A stretch of DNA of 64,000 bases, from positions 3,906,001 to 3,970,000 of the forward strand of contig NZ_CP018811.1 of NCBI RefSeq assembly GCF_001922345.1. The letters are read 5' to 3'. The notes below the pieces were generated by a model that saw only the letters and a list, made by a program, of their open reading frames with translations, searched no databases and was not told the origin of the DNA. This DNA comes from Paraburkholderia sp. SOS3. GTDB taxonomy: Bacteria; Pseudomonadota; Gammaproteobacteria; Burkholderiales; Burkholderiaceae. Shown here in pieces: positions 57,297-64,000 of this stretch; position 1 is the stretch's first letter; each line of letters starts with the position of its first letter. The translations under genes were made by a program, and so were the position numbers.

Positions 57297-59384
57297 ATGA
57301 ATCGTTACCCCCTCTGGAAATATGCCGTGATGCTGGTGGCGCTTGCCATCGGCCTCCTGTACACGCTGCCCAACTTCTTCGGCGAAGCGCCGGCAGTGCA
57401 GGTGTCGAGCGGCAAGGCAACGGTCAAGCTCGATTCGGCCACGCTGTCGCAGGTCGAAGCGGCGCTGGCGGAGAGCCACATCAAAGCCGACGATGTCACG
57501 TTCGACAATTCGACGCTGAATGCGAACATCCGCGTGCGCGTGGCCGATACGGATACGCAATTGCGCGTCAAGGATCTGCTGCAGAAGTCGCTGAACAGCG
57601 ACCCGTCGGATCCGACGTATGTCGTCGCGCTGAACCTGCAAAGCGCGTCGCCGCACTGGCTGACCGCGCTGCACGCGCTGCCGATGTACCTCGGTCTCGA
57701 TCTGCGCGGCGGCGTGCACTTCCTGCTGCAGGTCGACATGGCAGGCGCGCTGAACAAGAAACTCGATTCCGATGCGTCCGATGCGCGCACGCTGCTGCGC
57801 GACAACCGCATTCGCGACGGCGGCGTGAACCGCGTCGGCCAGTCGGTCGTCGCGAGCTTCGCGGACCAGAGCGTCGCCGAGGCGGCGCGCAAGCAACTGA
57901 CGACGGGCGTCAGCGAACTGCAGTGGGCCACGCAACCGGCGCCGACCGGCGGCTGGCAAGTGGTCGGCACGTTCACGCCGGCGGTGGAAAAGGCGGTGCA
58001 GGAAGCCGCGCTCAAGCAGAACATCACGACGCTGCATAACCGCGTCAACGAACTCGGCGTCGCGGAACCCGTCATCCAGCAGCAAGGCAACGACCGTATC
58101 GTCGTCGAACTGCCGGGCGTGCAGGACACGGCGAAGGCGAAGGACATCATCGGCCGCACGGCGACGCTCGAAGCGCGCCTCGCGGACCCGGTCAACACGC
58201 ATCCGAATCCGAACGACCCGGTGCCGCCCGGCGACGAGCTCTTCACGCAGGGCAACCAGGTGCCGGTACTGCTGCGCAAGCAGGTGATCTTCACCGGCGA
58301 TCGCATCATCGACGCGTCGGCGGGCTTCGACGAGCATCAGCGTCCTTCGGTCAATATCCGTCTGGACTCGGCCGGCGGCCGCGCGGTGCGCACCGTGTCG
58401 CGCGACAACATCGGCAAACCGATGGCGATGGTGCTGTTCGAAAAGGGCAAAGGCCAGGTGCTGACGGTCGCGACCATCCAGTCGGAACTCGGCGACCGCT
58501 TCCAGATTACCGGCCAGCCGACGCCGCAAGCCGCCGCCGACCTCGCCCTGCTGCTGCGCGCCGGCTCGCTCGCCGCGCCAATGGACATCATCGAGGAACG
58601 CACGATCGGCCCGAGCCTCGGCGCCGACAACATCAAGAAGGGCTTCGATTCGGTCGTCTACGGCTTTATCGCGATCGCCGCATTCATGATCGCGTACTAC
58701 ATGCTGTTCGGTCTGATCTCGATGATCGCGCTGTCGGTGAACCTGCTGCTGCTGGTCGCGATCCTGTCGATGCTGCAGGCCACGCTGACCCTGCCGGGCA
58801 TCGCCGCTATCGCGCTCGCGCTCGGTATGGCGATCGACGCAAACGTGCTGATCAACGAGCGCGTGCGCGAAGAATTGCGCAACGGCGCGCCGCCGCAGCT
58901 TGCGATCCAGAACGGCTACGCGCATGCGTGGGCGACCATTCTCGATTCGAACGTCACGACGCTGATCGCCGGCCTCGCGCTGCTCGCATTCGGTTCCGGC
59001 CCGGTGCGCGGCTTCGCGGTCGTGCACTGTATCGGCATTCTGACGTCGATGTTCTCCGCGGTGTTCTTCTCGCGCGGCCTCGTGAACCTCTGGTACGGCG
59101 GCAAGAAGAAACTGAAATCGCTCGCGGTCGGCCAGGTGTGGCGACCCGCCACGGCCACGGCCGGCGGCGCGGCCGCTTACCTCGAAAACGATACGGCAAG
59201 CGACGACACAGTCACGACCCCTGCCCGCGCGAGCGCGCCCGCTCCCACGGCCAAACGTAAGGCGCCGGCGAATGCATCGGCCGGCGCGCGCGCCAACCCA
59301 GGCAAACCGACCGTGCGCCGGCGCAACGCGCCTGGCACGCCGAGCGGCGGCAACGCGCCGAAGAAACCGGGTTCAACCCGCTGA
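57297..59384 (+). CDS. secD: Protein-export membrane protein SecD
   Basis: 695 residues from ATG 57297 (MNRYPLWKYAVMLVALAIGL); a TTG four codons earlier is less likely. N-terminal span, then the large periplasmic P1 region with LGLDLRGGVHFLLQVDM, and a C-terminal bundle of five spans with SLGADNIKKGFDSVVYGFIA, ALALGMAIDANVLINERVREE and GFAVVHCIGILTSMFSAVF (read in parts). SecD is usually 610-650 residues; about 75 extra C-terminal residues here are basic and Ala/Pro-rich (KRKAPANASAGARANPGKP) and probably lie in the cytosol. Uses proton-motive force to pull proteins across the membrane with SecF. Confidence 0.96.
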   Translation: MNRYPLWKYAVMLVALAIGLLYTLPNFFGEAPAVQVSSGKATVKLDSATLSQVEAALAESHIKADDVTFDNSTLNANIRVRVADTDTQLRVKDLLQKSLNSDPSDPTYVVALNLQSASPHWLTALHALPMYLGLDLRGGVHFLLQVDMAGALNKKLDSDASDARTLLRDNRIRDGGVNRVGQSVVASFADQSVAEAARKQLTTGVSELQWATQPAPTGGWQVVGTFTPAVEKAVQEAALKQNITTLHNRVNELGVAEPVIQQQGNDRIVVELPGVQDTAKAKDIIGRTATLEARLADPVNTHPNPNDPVPPGDELFTQGNQVPVLLRKQVIFTGDRIIDASAGFDEHQRPSVNIRLDSAGGRAVRTVSRDNIGKPMAMVLFEKGKGQVLTVATIQSELGDRFQITGQPTPQAAADLALLLRAGSLAAPMDIIEERTIGPSLGADNIKKGFDSVVYGFIAIAAFMIAYYMLFGLISMIALSVNLLLLVAILSMLQATLTLPGIAAIALALGMAIDANVLINERVREELRNGAPPQLAIQNGYAHAWATILDSNVTTLIAGLALLAFGSGPVRGFAVVHCIGILTSMFSAVFFSRGLVNLWYGGKKKLKSLAVGQVWRPATATAGGAAAYLENDTASDDTVTTPARASAPAPTAKRKAPANASAGARANPGKPTVRRRNAPGTPSGGNAPKKPGSTR

Positions 59385-59402
59385 TGCCCGGAGAACGAGA
59401 CC

Positions 59403-60353
59403 ATGGAATTTTTCCGCATCCGTAAAGACATTCCGTTCATGCAGCGCGCGTTGCTGTTCAACGCGATTTCGCTGATCACGTTTATTGCCGCCGTGTTTTT
59501 CCTCGTGCACCGCGGCCTGCACCTGTCGATCGAATTCACGGGCGGCACGGTGATCGAAGTGCAGTATCCGCAGGCCGCGCAGCTCGAACCGGTGCGCGAC
59601 ACGCTGACGAAGATCGGCTACGCCGACGCGCAGGTGCAGAATTTCGGCACGTCGCGCGACGTGCTGATCCGCCTGCCGCTGAAGCAGGGCCTCAGCTCGG
59701 CGCAGCAAAGCGACCAGGTGATGGGCGCGCTGAAGGCCGAAAACGCGCAAGTGCAGTTGCAGCGCGTCGAGTTCGTCGGGCCGCAGGTCGGCAAGGAGCT
59801 CGCCACCGACGGTCTGCTCGCGCTCGCGTGCGTGGTGGCCGGCATCGTGATCTATCTGTCGTTCCGCTTCGAGTGGAAGTACGCGATCGCCGGCGTAATC
59901 GCCAACCTGCACGACGTCGTGATCATTCTCGGCTTTTTCGCGTTCTTCCAGTGGGAGTTCTCGTTGTCGGTGCTCGCGGCCGTGCTTGCGGTGCTCGGCT
60001 ACTCGGTCAACGAATCGGTCGTTATCTTCGACCGGATCCGCGAGACGTTCCGCCGCGAACGCAAGATGAGCGTGATCGAAGTGATCAACCACGCGATTAC
60101 GAGCACGATGTCGCGAACCATCATCACGCACGGCTGTACGCAGATGATGGTGCTGTCGATGTTCCTGTTCGGCGGCCCGACGCTGCACTATTTCGCACTC
60201 GCGCTGACGGTCGGTATTCTGTTCGGTATCTACTCGTCGGTATTCGTCGCGGCGGCGCTCGCCATGTGGCTCGGCGTGAAGCGCGAAGACCTGCTGAAGG
60301 AAAAGAAGGAACGCCACGACCCGAACGACCCGAACGCGGGCGCCCAGGTCTGA
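59403..60353 (+). CDS. secF: Protein-export membrane protein SecF
   Basis: 316 residues, six membrane spans. Seen: FFRIRKDIPFMQRALLFNAI, GLHLSIEFTGGTVIEVQYP, and the C-terminal ANLHDVVIILGFFAFFQWEFSL, VLGYSVNESVVIFDRIRE and MSVIEVINHAITSTMSRTIITH. Partner of SecD; ATG lies 18 bp after the secD stop. Ended by a strong hairpin terminator at 60390. Confidence 0.97.
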   Translation: MEFFRIRKDIPFMQRALLFNAISLITFIAAVFFLVHRGLHLSIEFTGGTVIEVQYPQAAQLEPVRDTLTKIGYADAQVQNFGTSRDVLIRLPLKQGLSSAQQSDQVMGALKAENAQVQLQRVEFVGPQVGKELATDGLLALACVVAGIVIYLSFRFEWKYAIAGVIANLHDVVIILGFFAFFQWEFSLSVLAAVLAVLGYSVNESVVIFDRIRETFRRERKMSVIEVINHAITSTMSRTIITHGCTQMMVLSMFLFGGPTLHYFALALTVGILFGIYSSVFVAAALAMWLGVKREDLLKEKKERHDPNDPNAGAQV

Positions 60354-60389
60354 TTGCAGTCCTTTCGCGCTGCGTTTCGCTTCGGCAAG

Positions 60390-60420
60390 AAGGCCGGTTC
60401 ATGTAGAACCGGCCTTTTTT
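60390..60420. terminator. Intrinsic terminator after secF
   Basis: AAGGCCGGTTC (60390-60400), loop ATGTA, GAACCGGCCTT (60406-60416) then TTTT. The reverse direction has no comparable T-tract. Confidence 0.9.
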
Positions 60421-60472
60421 CATGAAGCCCCGCTCGGGTCAGCCAGACCAGTGACCCTGCCGGCGCCGCTTT

Positions 60473-61060
60473 CTACTGCTTGATCCCCTCGGCCTGGATA
60501 TGCAGCGTGGTGGCCATGCTGAATCCCTGCTTCTGCCCCAGATCGATGCCGTAGTCGGCGCGGTCGAACTTCGCGGTCGCATCGACGCCGCAAACCTCGC
60601 GCTTGAGCATCGGGTGCTGCATGCACTTGAACGTCACGACCTGCAGATTCAGCGGCTTCGTCACGCCGCGCAGCGTGAGGTTGCCGATCACTTCGACCGG
60701 TTTGTCGCCGTCGAAACGGATCCGCGTGCCCTTGTAGACCGCCGTCGGATACTTCGAGACGTCGAGCAGCTCGTCGGAGCGCGCATGCTCGTCCAGCTTC
60801 GGATTACCGGTCTGGATCGACGACGTATCGATCGTCACATCGACCGTCCCCGTTTTCGCTGCGCGATCGAGCGTCACGGTTCCGGTCGACTTCGTGAATT
60901 TGCCGCGCCATACCGATAAACCGCCCATATGGTCGGATTCGAAGCTCGGAAACGTGTGATTGGGATCGAGCTGATACGTATCGGCGGCCGCGGTTGCGTC
61001 GAGCGAAACAAAAGCCGCGACGAGCGACGCCATCGCACCGGCCAGGCGTGTCTTCCTCAC
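60473..61060 (-). CDS. YceI-family periplasmic isoprenoid-binding protein (1)
   Basis: 195 residues. Signal peptide about 1-25 ([21 protein letters not shown] with AxA end). Then [29 protein letters not shown], the start of the YceI lipocalin-like barrel, and the conserved [15 protein letters not shown]. YceI barrels bind polyisoprenoid-type lipids; a cysteine pair (KCMQHP, EVCGVD) is present. Second function unknown. In line with a second YceI gene and a cytochrome b561 gene upstream on the same strand, the usual yceI-yceJ pairing. Confidence 0.92.
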   Translation of the reverse strand: MRKTRLAGAMASLVAAFVSLDATAAADTYQLDPNHTFPSFESDHMGGLSVWRGKFTKSTGTVTLDRAAKTGTVDVTIDTSSIQTGNPKLDEHARSDELLDVSKYPTAVYKGTRIRFDGDKPVEVIGNLTLRGVTKPLNLQVVTFKCMQHPMLKREVCGVDATAKFDRADYGIDLGQKQGFSMATTLHIQAEGIKQ

Positions 61061-61153
61061 AATGTGTTCTCCTTTTTAAGGCTCGATGCGCGAGCGAAAG
61101 CGCGCGCCGACGCCGATGGTCTCTGCTTACCCTTGCTGCCCTTCCTGCGTTTT

Positions 61154-61753
61154 CTACTTTCCAGCCCCCACAAAATGAAACTTGATGACGACATCGTCGG
61201 CCACCACCGACGTGTCCTTCCACTCGCCTAGCCCGACGTCGTATTGCGAGCGCCTGATCGTAAGCGCCCCGTCGAACACATGCGCCGCGCCCTGCGTCGT
61301 CACCGTTACCGGCACGACCACGGTCTGCGACTTGCCTTTGATCGTCAGCTTGCCCGTGACGTTGAACCGGTCCGCGCCGGCCGGCGCAATCGCGCTCGAC
61401 ACGAAGGTCGCACTCGGGAAAGTTTTCGCGTCGAACCAGTCCTTGCCGCGCACTTCGTCGTTATAGGTTTCGTCGCCGAGGTCGTAGCTCGTCATATCGA
61501 CGTCGACCTGCGCGCTGCCTGCAGCCGGCTTCGCCGGATCGAAAGCGAGCTGCGCGGAAAACTTCGTGAACTTGCCTTCGACAGGCACATTCATCTGTTT
61601 CGACGTCGCCGTGATCGTGCTGTGCGCGGCATCGATCTGCGCATGCGCGTCGCGTGCCGTCAGCGCCAACGGCACGGCGAGCGCAATCGCGATCGCGGCG
61701 GCAGCGCGCCTGGCCGATACCGCGACCCTGACCGGGGTGAACGAGGTTTTCAA
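61154..61753 (-). CDS. YceI-family periplasmic protein (2)
   Basis: 199 residues, diverged from its neighbour. Signal peptide of about 38 residues (ARRAAAAIAIALAVPLALTA ... AHAQIDAAHS). Then STITATSKQMNVPVEGKFTKFSAQLAFD and GKLTIKGKSQTVVVPVTV, both YceI-barrel features. No cysteines in the mature part, unlike copy 1. It starts 9 bp after the cytochrome b561 stop, so cotranscription is almost certain. Confidence 0.9.
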   Translation of the reverse strand: MKTSFTPVRVAVSARRAAAAIAIALAVPLALTARDAHAQIDAAHSTITATSKQMNVPVEGKFTKFSAQLAFDPAKPAAGSAQVDVDMTSYDLGDETYNDEVRGKDWFDAKTFPSATFVSSAIAPAGADRFNVTGKLTIKGKSQTVVVPVTVTTQGAAHVFDGALTIRRSQYDVGLGEWKDTSVVADDVVIKFHFVGAGK

Positions 61754-61762
61754 TGGTTGTCC

Positions 61763-62332
61763 TTATTTGAGGAACGGGATCATCCGCGACAGCAACCCAT
61801 CGCGATCGAGCCATTGATGCTTGAGCGCCGCCGCGACGTGCAGCACCACGAGCACGAGCAGCGTGTAATTGAGCGCGATATGCAAATTTTTGAGCACCGT
61901 CTTGAGCACCGGGTCGGGCGCGATCAGCCGCGGCAACGGCACGAGCCCAAGGTAGACGACCTGCACGTTGGCCGCCGAGCTGTACAGATATCCGGATACC
62001 GGAATCACCACCATCAACGCGTACAACGCGACATGCGTGGCCTGCGCGGCCTTGCGCTGCCAGGCGGGCATGCCCGCGGGCAGCGGCGGCGCCGCATGCG
62101 TCGCGCGCCATAGAATGCGCAGCACGACGAGCGCAAAGATCGTGACGCCGATCCACTTGTGCCACGAGAAGTAGCGCAGCTTCGTCGGCGTGAAGCCGGG
62201 TATATCGGTCATCACCCAGCCGAGCGAAAAGCCGCCGACAATCAGCACTGCGATCAGCCAGTGAAAGGCGATGGCCGTGCGCGTGTAACGCAGGCTCGGC
62301 GCACGCCCGGCAAACGACGAGAGATGTGCCAC
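61763..62332 (-). CDS. Cytochrome b561 (YceJ/CybB family)
   Basis: 189 residues with four membrane spans. Haem ligands are the conserved His of YTRTAIAFHWLIAVLIVGG (first helix), RYFSWHKWIGV, HVALYALMVVIPVSGYLYS and NLHIALNYTLLVLVVLHVAAALKHQ (read in parts), the four-helix diheme pattern of prokaryotic b561. Family members move electrons from quinol. First gene of the yceJ-yceI-yceI operon; divergent from the PqiA-like genes across 469 bp. Confidence 0.93.
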   Translation of the reverse strand: MAHLSSFAGRAPSLRYTRTAIAFHWLIAVLIVGGFSLGWVMTDIPGFTPTKLRYFSWHKWIGVTIFALVVLRILWRATHAAPPLPAGMPAWQRKAAQATHVALYALMVVIPVSGYLYSSAANVQVVYLGLVPLPRLIAPDPVLKTVLKNLHIALNYTLLVLVVLHVAAALKHQWLDRDGLLSRMIPFLK

Positions 62333-62801
62333 GACAAGCCTCCCGTACCGCGAATCGCGAGATTGAAATTAAACGATACGACAGCGCCCGTTATTCCCGC
62401 CGATGCATGTCGCATCGTGCGTAGTCATGCACCTTCTGTCATGCACCTTCTGTCACGCACCTTTTATCGTGGACGCGTATTCGCGCCATGCTACTCCACC
62501 CTACGCACTTCCATGCAAGCGTCCCGAGCGTATTGCCCGTGCGGTCCGGAACTTGCTACAACGGGTCGGGCTCGTCATGGATCGGCGCGCCTTCGTACCG
62601 TCGGGCCGGCACCGGTCGCAGCGGTAACCCGAGCCAGCGCTCGAACACGTAAGCTCCGGACCCGGCCACCCCTATGCGGTGACGGCGAAGCGCCTTTGAT
62701 ACTATGTCGCCAGGTTTTTGCTGCCCGCCCGCGCAGAGCGGTGCGCCTGCCAGGGCAAGCGCCGCCGACCGCCGAACACTTAACGCTCTGCTCTAGCACG
62801 C
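62333..62801. repeat. Divergent intergenic region with a 14-bp tandem repeat
   Basis: 469 bp without a supported gene. Two exact copies of GTCATGCACCTTCT (62424-62437 and 62438-62451) and one diverged copy (GTCACGCACCTTTT, 62452-62465) lie between the cytochrome b561 and PqiA-like genes. The reading frames through the region have poor composition and no ribosome sites. Confidence 0.7.
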
Positions 62802-63527
62802 ATGGAACAAGACCGCCTGATTGCATGCCACGACTGCGATGCGCTGTTTCAGAAGCCGCGGCTCGGCCGGCGGCGCCTCGCGCGCTGCCCGCGCTGCGGG
62901 GCCGTGCTGTACGGCAGTTCGACGGGACGTCTCGATCCGATCTGCGCGATGACGATGGCCGCGCTGATCACGTTCCTGATCGCGCAGACCTTCCCGATCA
63001 TCGAGCTCGAGGCCAACGGCATCACGTCGCAGGCGAGCCTCTTCGGCGCAATCGAGGTGCTGTGGACCGAAAACATGCAGATCGTCGCCGTCATGGTGTT
63101 CTGTTCGACGATCCTCTTTCCTCTGACCGAACTGCTCGCGCTGCTGTACGTGCTGCTGTCGGTGCGTGCGGGCTTCGTGCCGCTCGCATTCCATCAGGTC
63201 ATGCGCGCGATCCAGTTCGTGCGGCCGTGGGGCATGATCGAAGTGTTCATGCTCGGCACGCTCGTCACGATCGTCAAAATGACGAGTGTCGCGCGCGTAA
63301 TACCCGAAGCGGCGCTGTTCGCTTTCGGCGCGCTGACGCTGATGTTCGCGGTAGTCGTGACGTTCGAGCCGCGCACGCTGTGGGACATCGCCGATACGCT
63401 GACGCGGCACAGAACACGGCAGACGCGGCGGCGCATGCGGCGCGCGAAGGAACTCGCCAGGCCCGCCGCGCAGCGGCCCGGCAGCAACCCGGCGGGCCCA
63501 GCGGGCACGTCGTCGCGCGGGGGATGA
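62802..63527 (+). CDS. Paraquat-inducible protein A (PqiA-like), first copy
   Basis: 241 residues. N-terminal zinc-ribbon-like CHDCDALF and ARCPRCGAVLY (two CxxC pairs at about 10-36), then four membrane spans: about 50-70 (MTMAALITFLIAQTFPIIEL), 95-125, 135-165 and 175-195. The C-terminal tail is basic. PqiA proteins belong to the PqiABC lipid-trafficking machine of the envelope. A second PqiA-type gene follows after 7 bp, suggesting the split-PqiA arrangement; pqiB is expected outside the window. Confidence 0.9.
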   Translation: MEQDRLIACHDCDALFQKPRLGRRRLARCPRCGAVLYGSSTGRLDPICAMTMAALITFLIAQTFPIIELEANGITSQASLFGAIEVLWTENMQIVAVMVFCSTILFPLTELLALLYVLLSVRAGFVPLAFHQVMRAIQFVRPWGMIEVFMLGTLVTIVKMTSVARVIPEAALFAFGALTLMFAVVVTFEPRTLWDIADTLTRHRTRQTRRRMRRAKELARPAAQRPGSNPAGPAGTSSRGG

Positions 63528-63534
63528 GCACCCG

Positions 63535-64000
63535 ATGAAATACCTGACGGCCTCGCGCGCCGGTCTGATCTCGTGCCACGCATGCGGGCGCGTGCAGAAG
63601 CGCGTGCGCTTTGCGAGCCCGGACCACGCGCCGCAGTGCTGCGAGCGGTGCCGCGCGCCGATGCACAGGCGCAATCCGGACAGCCTGATGCGCACGTGGG
63701 CACTGCTGATCGCGGCCGCCGTGCTCTACATTCCCGCGAACCTGCTGCCCGTGCTGCACACCACCTCGCTGGTCGGCACCGAGAACGACACGATCATGAG
63801 CGGCGTCGTCTACTTCTGGACCTCGGGCGACTGGCCGCTTGCGATCATCGTGTTCGTCGCGAGCATTCTCGTGCCGATGATGAAGCTCACGGTGCTTGCG
63901 CTGCTCAGCATCACCACGCAGCGCCGTTCGAGCTGGCGGCCGCACGAGCGCACGACGCTGTATCGCGTCGTCGAGCGGATCGGGCGCTGGTCGATGCTCG
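63535..64000 (+). CDS. Paraquat-inducible protein A (PqiA-like), second copy, partial
   Basis: First 155 residues from ATG 63535; the gene runs off the right edge. N-terminal CHACGRVQKRV and CCERCRAPMHRR repeat the two-CxxC zinc-ribbon, followed by a membrane span at about 52-74 (LMRTWALLIAAAVLYIPANL) and another at about 100-125 (LAIIVFVASILVPMMKLTVL). It is homologous in layout to the preceding gene. Short in-frame ATG at 63523 is closed by TGA after four codons and is not used. Confidence 0.9.
   Translation, partial: MKYLTASRAGLISCHACGRVQKRVRFASPDHAPQCCERCRAPMHRRNPDSLMRTWALLIAAAVLYIPANLLPVLHTTSLVGTENDTIMSGVVYFWTSGDWPLAIIVFVASILVPMMKLTVLALLSITTQRRSSWRPHERTTLYRVVERIGRWSML

Noticed and set aside
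62403..62627. 74-codon ORF in the cytochrome b561 / PqiA spacer
   Set aside because: No ribosome site, repeat-derived start, irregular composition.

Overview
This is a 64 kb stretch of chromosome from a high-GC betaproteobacterium, most likely a member of the Burkholderiaceae (Burkholderia/Paraburkholderia group). The call rests on gene content and order: purM / AI-2E-type permease / hda / HAD / pcnB / folK / deoxynucleoside kinase / panB, then pabBC / dnaJ / dnaK / thioredoxin / grpE / hslR / hemH / hrcA / nadK / recN / glnE, and queA / tgt / yajC / secD / secF. There are no rRNA or tRNA genes, no CRISPR array, no insertion sequence and no prophage. The window is mainly core genome with small accessory patches.

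Layout. 1-3.8 kb: minus-strand tripartite efflux operon (FUSC pump, DUF1656, HlyD adaptor, outer-membrane factor cut by the window edge). 4.2-7.0 kb: BON-domain protein, purM and a divergent permease. 7.3-12.7 kb: hda, HAD phosphatase, pcnB, folK, deoxynucleoside kinase and panB, tightly packed and overlapping. 12.8-22.8 kb: minus-strand pabBC fusion plus the heat-shock cluster (dnaJ, dnaK, thioredoxin-like, grpE, hslR, hemH, hrcA), with recognisable sigma-32-type promoters before grpE and, more weakly, dnaK. 23.1-37.3 kb: nadK-recN, glnE, a YhdP/AsmA-like giant protein, a nitrilase-family amidase, tldD and a DAHP synthase. 37.4-38.2 kb: a toxin-antitoxin pair. 38.2-44.5 kb: cobalamin adenosyltransferase, a GlcD-like FAD dehydrogenase and glcD-glcE-glcF. 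44.7-47.2 kb: YggS, proC, ubiA. 47.3-51.5 kb: peroxide-defence cluster (dps, catalase, oxyR) with two small unlisted-type ORFs and a decayed ParDE module. 51.6-60.4 kb: recG, then queA-tgt-yajC-secD-secF. 60.5-64 kb: two YceI proteins, cytochrome b561 and two PqiA-type membrane proteins, the second running off the window.

The most notable item is the region before the DAHP synthase gene (35.86-36.09 kb). It holds a clean sigma-70 promoter, a 22-codon reading frame with seven consecutive aromatic codons (F-Y-F-Y-F-F-W), and two mutually exclusive RNA hairpins, one a strong intrinsic terminator. This is the full architecture of ribosome-mediated transcription attenuation, here responding to charged Phe/Tyr (and Trp) tRNA at the entry step of aromatic biosynthesis. 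Other points worth a look are the small ORFs flanking the catalase gene, a parDE relic beside oxyR, an AT-rich perfect palindrome at the toxin-antitoxin promoter, and 12-bp repeats before glcD that carry in-frame ATG codons.

Method limits: everything was read by eye from sequence; family assignments rest on recognised motifs and protein length, not on database searches. Promoters and operators are pattern matches only.
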